A stretch of DNA of 64,000 nt from NCBI GenBank assembly GCA_963742795.1, contig CAVUNL010000003.1, positions 310,001 to 374,000 on the forward strand. Reading direction: 5' to 3'. Under the pieces are notes generated by a model. It had not been told where the DNA came from, ran no database searches, and saw only the letters and a program-made list of their open reading frames with translations. The stretch's first letter is position 1, and every line of letters starts with the position of its first letter. The stretch is from Palsa-504 sp963742795. Lineage in GTDB: Bacteria > Actinomycetota > Actinomycetes > Streptosporangiales > Streptosporangiaceae. Shown piece by piece: positions 24,676 through 35,249 of this stretch. The position numbers and the translations under genes are program-made.

Positions 24676-25121
24676 AGTCCCAGCAGTCCCTGCTGCCGTT
24701 CCCATGCCGCCTGTGCCTGTGCAGCCTCGGCGCGTGCCCTGTCCAGGAAGTCGTCGACCTCCTCCGGATAGTCGCTCCAGTAAGCCAGAGCTGCGCGTAT
24801 GAACGGTACGGGCGTCCCTGACGTCTCGGCGGCGACCTCGAGAACCTCGTCACCCGCCAGTGCAGGCTCGGCTTCGCGGACCGACCGGATGGCGCCGATG
24901 ACCTCCCACACGTCAGGACCGCCGGCCAGCCTTGCCCTTCGCCCGGCCGGGCCATCCTTGAACGTGATGAGCGGGTGCTCACGGATCCGGAGCGCCTCAT
25001 CGACGAGCCTACTGGTGGCGCTGGACAGGGTCAGATCCCGGTGCGCTGCAACGAACGCGGAGAGTCGCTCGAACACGCGCGGTTCGAACCGGACCGACGA
25101 CGGGCTAGGAGTAGTTACCAT
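24672..25121 (-). CDS. Putative antitoxin partner of the PIN-like toxin
   Basis: A 149-residue protein. N-terminal SSVRFEPRVFERLSAFVAAHRDLTLSSATSRLVDEALRIREHP resembles a ribbon-helix-helix DNA-binding segment. The C-terminal part (TPVPFIRAALAYWSDYPEEVDDFLDRA) looks like the YefM/DUF433-type acidic tail that wraps a toxin. I take the ATG at 25121 rather than a TTG at 25130. It precedes and overlaps the toxin by 4 bp, the usual antitoxin-first order. Confidence 0.65.
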   Translation of the reverse strand: MVTTPSPSSVRFEPRVFERLSAFVAAHRDLTLSSATSRLVDEALRIREHPLITFKDGPAGRRARLAGGPDVWEVIGAIRSVREAEPALAGDEVLEVAAETSGTPVPFIRAALAYWSDYPEEVDDFLDRARAEAAQAQAAWERQQGLLGL

Positions 25122-25200
25122 GTATGACAATGTAGGTTAGTGTAGGCAGCAGTGCAAGCGACTTGCATGCCACCCCGGGACCGTCAAAGACCTAGACCAC

Positions 25201-25569
25201 ATGATCATCACGCACAGCCGTCCGCCTGACACGAGGGAACGCGTCAGGCATTCACTTCGCCGCCTAGAGCAGTTTCCCCGGATTGGGCCGCAGCTTGAGG
25301 GGCGTTGGGCACCGTTGCGGTTCATCCTGGGGCCGTGGCGCTGGATGCTGATCATTTACAGTTACGAGGAACTAGACGACCTAGTCCTTGTCGTTGGCTT
25401 CCAGGACGCGCGGTCGTCCGCCGCAGCCACTGCGCCACGAGTTCTCTTACTCATCCAAAGTCCTGTGCGCACTGGTCCCGCCAAGATCACTGGGCCGGTG
25501 CACGCTTCGTCAACAGCAAACTCCCCCGGATGGCCCGACGAATCAAGAGGCGATATCCGAGCCGCGTGA
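25201..25569 (+). CDS. RelE/ParE-like toxin remnant
   Basis: A 122-residue frame. Residues about 12-75 (RERVRHSLRRLEQFPRIGPQLEGRWAPLRFILGPWRWMLIIYSYEELDDLVLVVGFQDAR) match the core of RelE/ParE-type toxins. The N-terminal strand and helix seem short by about 10 residues, and the last 45 residues are unlike the family. It diverges from the PIN-like module 79 bp away without an antitoxin of its own. Possibly a relic, or a separate orphan toxin. Confidence 0.5.
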   Translation: MIITHSRPPDTRERVRHSLRRLEQFPRIGPQLEGRWAPLRFILGPWRWMLIIYSYEELDDLVLVVGFQDARSSAAATAPRVLLLIQSPVRTGPAKITGPVHASSTANSPGWPDESRGDIRAA

Positions 25570-25756
25570 CACGCCCGGCACAGGTCTTCGCAATTCCTCC
25601 GGCCTGCCAGGCCAAGGCTGCGGTCACCACGGTGGCAGGCCGGACAGATCGCACCGCATTACCTTTCTGCCGGTGCTGACTCACTTCCCAGTATGGGCAC
25701 CGGTCGCGGGCGTTGACCCAGATGGAACAGCGCCGGCGGCGCTAGGCTGGTGTGCT

Positions 25757-26737
25757 GTGCCGGAGACGCGCCTGGACTCTGCCCGGATCCGGGCGGCTCG
25801 CGGGGTGATCGATCCGGTTTTTCTCGACACTCCGCTGTACCGGTGCGAGACGCTGGAGCCCGTCCTCGGGTGCACGGTGAGCATCAAGCTCGAAACGGCG
25901 AACCCGGTCCGCAGCTTCAAGGCCCGCGGTACCGAGGTCGTCGCGAGCCTACTCGCCGATAACGGCTCGCGAGCTGTGGTGTGCGCCAGCGCGGGCAACC
26001 TTGGCCAGGCCCTGGCCTGGTCCGGTCGCGGCCGGGGACTCGACGTCACCGTCGTGGCATCCCGCTTCGCGCCTGCGGCCAAGCTTGATCGCATCCGCGC
26101 ACTGGATGCCAGGCTGGAGCTGGTGGACGGCGACTTCGACATGGCTCGCGAGCGGGCCGCGGCCATCGCGCGGCACGACGGCATCCGGCTGGTCGAAGAC
26201 AGCCTGGACATCGAGACCTGCGAGGGCGCGGCGACCATCGGCCTGGAACTCACCGGTACCGTGCCGTCGTTCGACGCCGTCCTGGTTGCCCTGGGCGGCG
26301 GGGCGCTGGCCACCGGTGTGGGTCATGTGGTGAAGGCCCGGGCACCCCACGTCGAGGTGATCTGCATCCAGCCGCTGGGCGCACCGGCGATGACACACTC
26401 CTGGCGCCAGCGCCGCGTCGTCACCACCGACTCGGCCAGCACCATCGCTGACGGCGTCGCCGGGCGGCGTCCCATCCCGGTCGTCCTGGACGACCTCCTC
26501 CTGGTCGCTGACGACGCCGTCCTGGTCCAGGAGGCGTCGATCATCGCCGGCATGCGGATGCTCCTGCACCATGCTGGCCTCGTCGCCGAACCGTCGGCCG
26601 CGCTGGGCATCGCAGCAATCCTCGAAGACAGTGACCGCTTCGCCGGCCGGCACGTAGTCACCATCGTGTGCGGCAGCAACGTCGACCTGGACGCCTATCA
26701 CCGCTGGGTCGGTGCGGCTCCCATCCACAGCTCTTGA
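25757..26737 (+). CDS. PLP-dependent enzyme, threonine/serine dehydratase-like
   Basis: A 326-residue fold-type II PLP enzyme. The Schiff-base Lys lies in NPVRSFKARGTEVV (about residue 52), the phosphate-binding Ser/Gly loop is CASAGNLGQALAW, and the second Gly loop is VALGGGALATG. This resembles threonine dehydratase/serine racemase rather than cysteine synthase. The GTG at 25757 begins MPETRLDSARIRAARGVIDPVFLDTPLYRC, the usual N-terminus. No regulatory ACT domain is present, so it is a short catabolic type. Confidence 0.83.
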   Translation: MPETRLDSARIRAARGVIDPVFLDTPLYRCETLEPVLGCTVSIKLETANPVRSFKARGTEVVASLLADNGSRAVVCASAGNLGQALAWSGRGRGLDVTVVASRFAPAAKLDRIRALDARLELVDGDFDMARERAAAIARHDGIRLVEDSLDIETCEGAATIGLELTGTVPSFDAVLVALGGGALATGVGHVVKARAPHVEVICIQPLGAPAMTHSWRQRRVVTTDSASTIADGVAGRRPIPVVLDDLLLVADDAVLVQEASIIAGMRMLLHHAGLVAEPSAALGIAAILEDSDRFAGRHVVTIVCGSNVDLDAYHRWVGAAPIHSS

Positions 26738-26835
26738 CAATTGCTCCGCGGCTGCGGCCGAGGGACTTAGCTCGGTGTTCGAGCACAGCTGCGACGCGGC
26801 ATCGATGCCGATAACCCATGTCGTATGCAGCCATC

Positions 26836-26849
26836 ATGTCGGAAGACAT
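26836..26849 (+). promoter_or_regulatory. Palindromic operator upstream of the AraC gene
   Basis: ATGTC-GGAA-GACAT is a perfect dyad 41 bp before the AraC start. Extra CATGTCG copies flank it (about 26818 and 26862), giving a cluster of half-sites. Confidence 0.45.
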
Positions 26850-26889
26850 GTACCGCGGCTGTCATGTCGCCACGGTGTACGGTCCTGGT

Positions 26890-27327
26890 ATGGAGGTCGC
26901 TGAGCTGGCGCATCTGCGCCGGGCCCGGGACTTGCTGGATCGCGAGTACGCGCGGCCGCTGGACGTCCCGGTGATGGCGCGCGCTGCGCTGATGTCACCG
27001 TCACTGTTCTCCCGCCGGTTCCGCGAGGTGTACGGCGATACACCGTACGGCTACTTGCAGGCCAGGCGCGTGGAACGGGCGATGGCGCTGTTGCGCAGCG
27101 GCCACATGTCCGTGACTGACGTGTGCATGGCCGTGGGATTCACGTCGCTCGGCTCGTTTAGCTCGACGTTCACGCGCCTTGTAGGCGAGCCGCCATCCGC
27201 CTACAAGGCCCGTGACCACTCGCGGCTCGCGCCGGTTCCGCCGTGCATGACGCGCTCCTGGGCGCGCCCAGGGTGGATCGCGCAGCCATGCAGGATCGGA
27301 GAAGCGTTCCTGGCCGGCCGCGCGTAG
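26890..27327 (+). CDS. AraC-family regulator (HTH only)
   Basis: A 145-residue protein formed almost wholly of the two AraC HTH motifs: RARDLLDREYARPLDVPVMARAALMSPSLFSRRFREVYGDTPYGYLQARRVERAMALL, then SVTDVCMAVGFTSLGSFSSTFTRLVGEPPSAY. There is no separate effector domain. The ATG at 26890 follows the ATGTC/GACAT dyad. The VOC gene starts 10 bp after its stop, an AraC-VOC pair common in actinomycetes, so it probably regulates that gene. Confidence 0.85.
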   Translation: MEVAELAHLRRARDLLDREYARPLDVPVMARAALMSPSLFSRRFREVYGDTPYGYLQARRVERAMALLRSGHMSVTDVCMAVGFTSLGSFSSTFTRLVGEPPSAYKARDHSRLAPVPPCMTRSWARPGWIAQPCRIGEAFLAGRA

Positions 27328-27337
27328 GGTCGCTGAC

Positions 27338-27751
27338 ATGACACTTTCTATTACGCACACGCCCGTGTACTGCACTGACCTGGATGAGGCGCTCGCCTTC
27401 TATACCCAGCGGCTCGGCTTCGAGCTCCGCGACGACGTCCCGATGGGGCCGGAGATGCGCTGGCTCACCGTCCATGCCCCCGGTGACCGTCACGACCTGC
27501 TGCTAGCGGCTGTGGACCACCACATCCCGCCGGCCGACCGGCAGGCGATGCGCGAGATTGTCGCCAAGGGCGACCTGCCGGTCTTCATCCAGGTTGACGA
27601 CCTGGACAAGACCTTCGAGTCGCTGCGCGCCGCCGGGACGGAGATCCTCCAGGAGCCCGTCGACCAGCCCTACGGCGTCCGTGACGCCGCCGTCCGCGAC
27701 CCCAGCGGCAACCACCTGCGGCTCAGCCAACCACTGGCGGCCCAGGGGTGA
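27338..27751 (+). CDS. VOC (glyoxalase/bleomycin-resistance-like) protein
   Basis: A 137-residue two-module VOC protein (ITHTPVYCTDLDEALAFYTQRLGFELRDDVPM; VFIQVDDLDKTFESLRAAGTEILQEPVDQPYGVRDAAVRDPSGNHLRLSQ). The metal-ligand positions appear as His7 and Glu near the C-terminus is replaced by Arg-rich sequence, so enzymatic metal binding is uncertain. It may be a lyase, dioxygenase or binding protein. It follows the AraC gene in an apparent operon. Confidence 0.8.
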   Translation: MTLSITHTPVYCTDLDEALAFYTQRLGFELRDDVPMGPEMRWLTVHAPGDRHDLLLAAVDHHIPPADRQAMREIVAKGDLPVFIQVDDLDKTFESLRAAGTEILQEPVDQPYGVRDAAVRDPSGNHLRLSQPLAAQG

Positions 27752-27963
27752 GGTTCCGGTACGGCCCGCCGACTGGCACACCGAACTCGGCGAACAGCTC
27801 GCAACGCGGGCGGGCCGCCTCCCGGTTGGTGCCTGATCAGGCCTCGGCCAGGTAATGGTTCAAATTTTTCCAGCTTTACGCCGCGGGGGTGTCCTCTCCG
27901 GGCGGGCCCGTCCGTCCTTCTCACGGGTGGCGTTCGCCACCACGCGGAGAAACGAGGAGACCG

Positions 27964-28377
27964 ATGACCAGCAAGACCGCCACGGCAGGGTCCGACACCG
28001 ACCGGCAGGCCATTCTCGACGTGCTCACGGGCTTGTACAGGGCGTGGGAAGCCGGCGATGCCGAAGCGTTCGTGGCCGACTACACCGACGACGCCAGCGT
28101 GGTCCAGCCCGGCGTCTACAAGAAGGACCGCGAGGAGATCCGCACCGCGATGGCCGCGGCGTTCGCGGGCCTGCTCAACGGGTCGCGGGCGACCGACCAC
28201 CCGGTGGACGTCCGCTTTCTTACCGGCGACACGGCCATCGTGGTCAGCGAGGGCGGGATCATCTTCCCCGGGCAGGACGCTGTCGCGAGCGAGCGCCTGG
28301 TGCGCGCGACCTGGGTGCTGGTCAGGCGCGACGACGCCTGGCGCATCGCCTCCTACCACAACAGCCCCGCCAGCTAA
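27964..28377 (+). CDS. SgcJ/EcaC-type SnoaL-like protein
   Basis: A 137-residue NTF2-like protein (RQAILDVLTGLYRAWEAGDAEAFVADYTDDASVVQPGVYKKDREEIRTAMAAAF; VRATWVLVRRDDAWRIASYHNSPAS), a good match to the SgcJ/EcaC family. These occur in natural-product clusters and as stand-alone genes of unknown role. The ATG at 27964 follows CGAGGAGA. Confidence 0.8.
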   Translation: MTSKTATAGSDTDRQAILDVLTGLYRAWEAGDAEAFVADYTDDASVVQPGVYKKDREEIRTAMAAAFAGLLNGSRATDHPVDVRFLTGDTAIVVSEGGIIFPGQDAVASERLVRATWVLVRRDDAWRIASYHNSPAS

Positions 28378-28670
28378 GGCGCCGCCTTCCGGGTACGGGG
28401 CGCCACTGGGGCTACGACAATGGGATTACGTCCGAAACAATCTCCGGCATGGGGGGCACGGATTCTTCACCCCAGGACTCCCCCGCCACATCGGCCAGAT
28501 CGTGCTCGATCACATCAGGTCAGCGGCACCGGACACGTGACCAGCCCGAAACAGCGCAGGAGTGCAGCCCGAACGGATACGCGCTTCAACCTCTGGCGAA
28601 CTAAATTTCGACTCTGTATGCTTACTATTTGATTACCCGAACGGCCCTACTGTATCCGGGGAGTGAGCAC
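28378..28670. other. Intergenic region
   Basis: No gene is seen. The last 100 bp are relatively AT-rich (TATGCTTACTATTTGATTAC, about 28617-28636) and probably hold the promoter for the DUF397 gene. Confidence 0.4.
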
Positions 28671-28895
28671 ATGACGGCGATCTGGGCGAAGAGTTCCCTG
28701 AGCTTCTCCAACGGCAACTGCGTTGAGGTGGCAGAACTACCTGTCGGCTCCGTCGGTGTCCGCAACAGCAGGGACCCCGAAGGTCCTGTCCTGAGGTTCA
28801 CTCAGGGTGAGTGGAATGCCTTCCTCGCGGGTGCGCGGCTCGGGGAATTCGACCGGATCGGGAGTGCGACTCCGGCTGCTGGCGCGAGGGCATAG
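28671..28895 (+). CDS. DUF397 protein
   Basis: A 74-residue DUF397 protein: WAKSSLSFSNGNCVEVAELPVGSVGVRNSRDPEGPVLRFTQGEWNAFLAGARLGEF. DUF397 proteins are small actinomycete partners of XRE-type HTH regulators in morphological development. No XRE gene adjoins this copy, so it is an orphan. It ends 15 bp before the convergent UvrA-like gene. A second DUF397 is at 34242. Confidence 0.88.
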   Translation: MTAIWAKSSLSFSNGNCVEVAELPVGSVGVRNSRDPEGPVLRFTQGEWNAFLAGARLGEFDRIGSATPAAGARA

Positions 28896-28909
28896 GCACC
28901 CTGCTGCGG

Positions 28910-31303
<2,394 letters not shown>

Positions 31304-31323
31304 GGTGTCTCCATCTGTGGTCC

Positions 31324-31680
31324 TCACTGGTCCTGAAACAGCCCGAGGACATTGCCGTCCGGGTCGGTGAAGGAGGCCACCAGACGGCCGCCACCCACGT
31401 CGTGCGGGGACTCCTTTACGGTGGCGCCGGCAGCGGTCACCTCGGCCAGCTTCGCCTCGATGTCCGGCACGCGCCAGTAGGCCACCGGTGAGGTCATGCT
31501 CTGCTGTGCCCCACCCGGCACCAGCCCGATTTGCTGGCCCGCGGCCTCGTAGCCCACGTAGTAGGCCGAGTCGGACTGCGGCGGCATGCCGAGCAGGGCC
31601 GTGTATACCGCCTTGGCCCTGGCCAGGTCCGACACGGGATGCAGCACGATCTTGATTCCCTCGGTGGAAGAATCGGTCAT
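31324..31680 (-). CDS. VOC (glyoxalase-like) protein
   Basis: A 118-residue VOC protein (IKIVLHPVSDLARAKAVYTALLGMPPQSDSAYYVGYEAAGQQIGLVPGG; VASFTDPDGNVLGLFQDQ). It starts at the ATG at 31680 behind AGGAG with 5-bp spacing. It is the first gene of an operon with the UvrA-like ATPase. VOC proteins include drug-binding resistance proteins such as those for bleomycin, which fits that partner. Confidence 0.83.
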   Translation of the reverse strand: MTDSSTEGIKIVLHPVSDLARAKAVYTALLGMPPQSDSAYYVGYEAAGQQIGLVPGGAQQSMTSPVAYWRVPDIEAKLAEVTAAGATVKESPHDVGGGRLVASFTDPDGNVLGLFQDQ

Positions 31681-31984
31681 GATCACTCCTGAAGTCGTAG
31701 GTCACATCGATCCGGTGTATCGTGCACCGCGGTTACTCTAGCTGCGGTTCTGCGACCGGCGCTTCTTCATTCCTGATCGGTCCCGTCAGGCGCTGTGTCA
31801 CTGGCGAGATCGCGCTGACGGTCTGGGCCTCGTCTCTACGGGCCGCTGGTCCTGGGCAACGCGTAGCTTCGTAATTCAAGTTGATAATTACCTTTCCGCC
31901 GAGCCACGGCTAGCGGGATCTCACGACCGCCTGGATGAGTTGCTCGGCAACGCTCGTGTCATGACCACGGGAAGGCAAGGACCA
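31681..31984. other. Divergent intergenic region with two dyads
   Basis: No gene is seen. It holds GGTG-N7-CACC (31714-31728) close to the VOC start and the AT-rich dyad GTAATT-N9-AATTAC (31871-31891) upstream of the reductase-like gene. Both are plausible operators. Confidence 0.4.
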
Positions 31985-32524
31985 ATGAGGAAGCTGATCG
32001 AGTCGACCCATGTCTCCCTCGGCGGAGACATCGGCTCGCCGCAGGACTGGGCGTCTCCCTACCTAGACGATGAGCACATGCGCTACGCGACCGCGCTGCT
32101 GGCCGAGGCCGACGCCTTGCTGCTCGGCCGCCGGACCTACGAAGGCCTTTCAGCCGGCTACACGGCCATGGCCTCGGACCCGTTCGTGGACCGGATGAAC
32201 TCCATCCCCAAGTACGTCGCCTCCAGGACGCTGACCGAAGCCACCTGGCATGCCACCATCATCCCTGGAGACGTGGCCGATTTCGTCGCGGACCTCAAGC
32301 GCCAGCCGGGCGAAACCATCGTGAAGTACGGCAACGGCCTGCTGGATCAGGTCCTCATGGCGAACAACCTGGTTGACGAGTTCCACCTCCTGCTGACACC
32401 GGTGGCAGCAGGGTCGGGCCGGCACCTGTTCGAGGAGATCCACGACGCTCCGCACCTATCGCTGGCAGACGTCAGGCGCTTCGCCAGTGGCGTTCTGGTC
32501 CTGGTTTACACGCCTGTCCGGTGA
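31985..32524 (+). CDS. Dihydrofolate reductase/RibD C-terminal-like protein
   Basis: A 179-residue protein of the RibD_C (DHFR-like) fold: MRKLIESTHVSLGGDIGSPQDW, then LLGRRTYEGLSAGYTAM and GNGLLDQVLMANNLVDEFHLLLTPVAAGSGRHLF. Stand-alone actinomycete members are NADPH-dependent reductases of unknown substrate. The ATG at 31985 follows GGCAAGGA. Confidence 0.85.
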   Translation: MRKLIESTHVSLGGDIGSPQDWASPYLDDEHMRYATALLAEADALLLGRRTYEGLSAGYTAMASDPFVDRMNSIPKYVASRTLTEATWHATIIPGDVADFVADLKRQPGETIVKYGNGLLDQVLMANNLVDEFHLLLTPVAAGSGRHLFEEIHDAPHLSLADVRRFASGVLVLVYTPVR

Positions 32525-32555
32525 GAAAAGCGAGCGTCGCCTGCATAGGTGTCTG

Positions 32556-33158
32556 TCAGCTGCGGCCATCTGGACTGGCGAGCAGGCGGTCCAGGAACTC
32601 GGCGAATGCGCTCTCGGCGTCGGGGAGCGTGGCGGCCGGGTCGTCGGCGCGGGCGATCATCAGGGCCACCTCGTTGGCCGCGGCCAGCACGATGTGAGCG
32701 AACACATCCACGTGACGTCGCTCGATGCGTCCCGTGTCGGCGGCATACGTAAGGGCGGCCTTGATCCAGCCCAGGTTGCCCTGTTCGTCAATTTCCCGCC
32801 ACCGCTGCCAGCCGAGCACCGCGGGCGCGTCGATCAGTACGGTCTGCTGGACGACCGGGTCGCTGGCCAGCCGGACCCACCCGAGATAACCGATGCGCAA
32901 CGCCGCGACCGGGTCCGGGGCGTCCCGCTCGAGGGCCGTCAACTGCTCGCCGACCCGGGCGGCGACGCCCTCCAGGACGGCCCAGAACAGCGCGTCCTTG
33001 CCCGCGAAGTGATGGTAAAGCGAGCCGCGGCTGACTCCGGCCTCGGCCAGTACCGCCTCGATCGACGTACCGTCGTAACCGTGCCCCGCGAACAGCTGCG
33101 TCGCCACATCGACCAGATGCGCCCGGGTGGCCTGGCCTCGCTCCACGTTCTTGTTCAT
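32556..33158 (-). CDS. TetR-family repressor
   Basis: A 200-residue protein with an N-terminal HTH (RAHLVDVATQLFAGHGYDGTSIEAVLAEAGVSRGSLYHHFAGKDALFWAVL) and a helical ligand domain. It is divergent from the hydrolase at 33290 with two 13-bp dyads between. By the usual TetR logic it represses itself and the hydrolase until a ligand binds. Confidence 0.88.
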   Translation of the reverse strand: MNKNVERGQATRAHLVDVATQLFAGHGYDGTSIEAVLAEAGVSRGSLYHHFAGKDALFWAVLEGVAARVGEQLTALERDAPDPVAALRIGYLGWVRLASDPVVQQTVLIDAPAVLGWQRWREIDEQGNLGWIKAALTYAADTGRIERRHVDVFAHIVLAAANEVALMIARADDPAATLPDAESAFAEFLDRLLASPDGRS

Positions 33159-33196
33159 CAGCCTCCCCCGGCACGCTCATCCGTCTCCCTCATTCA

Positions 33197-33242
33197 TTGA
33201 CAGACCGACTGTCGGTTTGTAAGAGTTAGACCGGCAGTCGGT
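33197..33242. promoter_or_regulatory. Two TetR-type operators in the divergent promoter
   Basis: A TTGACA -35 (33197) is followed by the perfect dyad ACCGAC-T-GTCGGT (33204-33216) in its spacer. A second near-copy ACCGGCAGTCGGT lies at 33230-33242, 26 bp away centre to centre. Confidence 0.65.
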
Positions 33243-33289
33243 TTTTCCGGCCACTGTACCCCGGCGGCAGGCCAACGAGGGAGAAACCT

Positions 33290-34162
33290 ATGACTAGCGC
33301 GATGGAACGCCTCGACAAGTACCGCGGCCAGGTGCAGACTCAGTCCGGCCCGGCCAGTTACATCGACACCGGCGGCCCAGGCCGCGTGGCGCTGTTCGTC
33401 CACGGCCTGGGTACCAGCAGTTACCTGTGGCGGCACGTGATCGACCAGCTCGACGGCCAGCGCCGGTGCGTGGCCGTCGACCTGCCGTTGCACGGGTACA
33501 CGCCGGCCGCCGCCGACCAGGACTTCTCGCTGCCGGGATTCGCCCGCTTCCTGGTCGAGTTCTGCGAGGGACTCGAGCTGAACGACATCGACCTCGTGGC
33601 GAACGACACCGGCGGCGCGATCAGCCAGGTATTCGCCACGGGCCACCCCGAGCTCCTGCACACCCTGACTCTGACCAACTGTGAGACGCATAAGAACCTG
33701 CCGCCCAAGGTGCTGCTGCCCGTGGCCTTGCTGGCCCACATGGGCCTGGCCGCCCGCATCTCACCCCGGCTGCTGCGCGACATCCGGCGGGGCCGCAAAC
33801 GCTTCTACGGCCTGGGCTACCAGGACATCGAGAACCTGCCCGAGGACCTCGCGCGCTTCTGGCTGGAATCGCAGTTCGCCACCCCGGAACTGGCCCGCCA
33901 GAACCAGCGCATTATGACCTCGTTGCACGCCCGCGACCTGCTAGCGATCGAACCCGCCCTCGCCCGGCTGCAGGTCCCGACCCTCATTGTCTGGGGCACC
34001 GGCGACATCTTCTTCCGCCGCAAGTGGGCCTACTGGCTGCGCGACACCATCCCCGGCGCCACCGAGGTCGTCGAGCTGGACGGCGCGCGTATCTTCTTCC
34101 CGGACGAGCGGGCCACCGAATTGACCAAGGCGCTGCGCCGGCACTGGGACGCCCATCCTTGA
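33290..34162 (+). CDS. Alpha/beta hydrolase with an Asp at the nucleophile elbow
   Basis: A 290-residue alpha/beta hydrolase (VALFVHGLGTSSYLWRHVIDQLDGQRRCVAVDLPLHG). The nucleophile elbow reads LVANDTGGAISQ, with Asp where Ser is normal, as in haloalkane dehalogenases and epoxide hydrolases. The region expected to hold the catalytic His reads ELDGARIFFPDERATEL, without His. It may therefore be a non-canonical or non-catalytic member. It starts at 33290 behind GAGGGAGA and is controlled by the divergent TetR. Confidence 0.82.
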   Translation: MTSAMERLDKYRGQVQTQSGPASYIDTGGPGRVALFVHGLGTSSYLWRHVIDQLDGQRRCVAVDLPLHGYTPAAADQDFSLPGFARFLVEFCEGLELNDIDLVANDTGGAISQVFATGHPELLHTLTLTNCETHKNLPPKVLLPVALLAHMGLAARISPRLLRDIRRGRKRFYGLGYQDIENLPEDLARFWLESQFATPELARQNQRIMTSLHARDLLAIEPALARLQVPTLIVWGTGDIFFRRKWAYWLRDTIPGATEVVELDGARIFFPDERATELTKALRRHWDAHP

Positions 34163-34241
34163 TGTCCGCGCCAGCAGTGACGCGTATGGCGGATCGAGGA
34201 GCAGTGCTGGGTCTTCGGGATCGATGGCGACCGGGCATCGG

Positions 34242-34478
34242 TCAAAAGACCGGGAGGTCGAATTCCCCGTTTCGCACGCCCCCGAGAAAGGCATGCCACT
34301 CGGCAGGTGTGAACCGCAGGACCGGCCCTGCGGAGTCCCTGCTGTTGCGGACGCCGATCTCGCCCTCGGGCAGGCTGGCCACCTCGACGCAGTTGCCGGC
34401 GGCGTAGCTCAGAGAGCTCTTGGTCCAGCAAGAACCCGCAGTTGGCCGTTCGTGTGGACTCCTGAGCGTCGTGCTCAT
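34242..34478 (-). CDS. DUF397 protein
   Basis: A 78-residue DUF397 protein: CWTKSSLSYAAGNCVEVASLPEGEIGVRNSRDSAGPVLRFTPAEWHAFLGGVRNGEF. The ATG at 34478 is followed by a 20-residue leader before the domain. It is downstream of, and cotranscribed with, the HATPase at 34571, the usual partner arrangement in actinomycetes. Confidence 0.86.
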   Translation of the reverse strand: MSTTLRSPHERPTAGSCWTKSSLSYAAGNCVEVASLPEGEIGVRNSRDSAGPVLRFTPAEWHAFLGGVRNGEFDLPVF

Positions 34479-34570
34479 GTTTTCCCTCGCTGGTTGGTGT
34501 CTTTCCGAAAGCTGTCTCGTCAGTGAGGGCGGCGAGCCGGGCGGGGTTTCACAGCTCGCCGCCCCCACGT

Positions 34571-35011
34571 CTAGTCCCCGCCGGTCACGCGATCGCCATC
34601 CAGCAGCAGGTCGCGCGGGAACGCGAGGGTGAAGTACATGGCCTTGCCCGCGGGGGTGCGGAACGAGCCCCATTCGGTGGACAGGGCGGCGACCAGCACC
34701 AGCCCCCGTCCGGTGTCCGCACCGGCCGACTCGTCCGCGCCCGCCGGCAGGTAACGCGACTTGTCGTAGACGTCAATGCGCAACTGACCACGGGAGCATC
34801 TGATGGCCAGCGTGAGGGTCTCGCCGTCGCCGTGGATGATGGCGTTGGTGACCAGGTCGCTGGCGAGCAGGATCGCGATATCGTGATCGACCGGGACCTT
34901 CCAGGCCCGCAGGGCCGTGCGGATCTGACTGCGGGCACCGGCCGCCGCGGATGGTTGCCTGGCCAACCGGACGCGACGTTGGTACAGTTCGGTCGGACGA
35001 GTCGGTGCCAT
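34571..35011 (-). CDS. HATPase_c_2 protein (anti-sigma/SpoIIAB-like kinase)
   Basis: A 146-residue GHKL ATPase domain. The N-box is DLVTNAIIHGDGE, the G1 region is VYDKSRYLPAG and the G2 loop is GRGLVLVAALSTEWG. Such stand-alone Ser/Thr-kinase-like proteins modulate sigma factors or act with XRE/DUF397 modules. It starts at the ATG at 35011 and heads the DUF397 operon. The usual XRE gene is missing between them. Confidence 0.82.
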   Translation of the reverse strand: MAPTRPTELYQRRVRLARQPSAAAGARSQIRTALRAWKVPVDHDIAILLASDLVTNAIIHGDGETLTLAIRCSRGQLRIDVYDKSRYLPAGADESAGADTGRGLVLVAALSTEWGSFRTPAGKAMYFTLAFPRDLLLDGDRVTGGD

Positions 35012-35149
35012 CACGATGATCCGGTTCCTCAGCTGATGTGCTCGGTTCCCTTGCGTTGAAAATGCTGCTGCAACTTGCAATGCAAGACATCGGTCAGCTG
35101 ACGGATATTGAACCGCGGCTCCGTCCTCGGACCACGCCCCTGCTGTCTC

Positions 35150-35219
35150 GTCTCAGGTGAGCTGACGCAGTCTCAGTCAATCTGACGCATTCGCTCGTTG
35201 TCTCAGCAGACCTGGCACA
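35150..35219 (+). repeat. 20-bp repeat cluster, upstream part (three copies)
   Basis: Three forward copies of GTCTCAGNNNANCTGACGCA occur at 35150-35169, 35170-35189 (directly abutting) and 35200-35219. Each contains TCAG-N5-CTGA/CTGG. They lie just upstream of the GNAT gene start at 35250. Confidence 0.75.
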
Positions 35220-35249
35220 GCAGGACCCGGAGCCGATAGTGTCCGGGCG

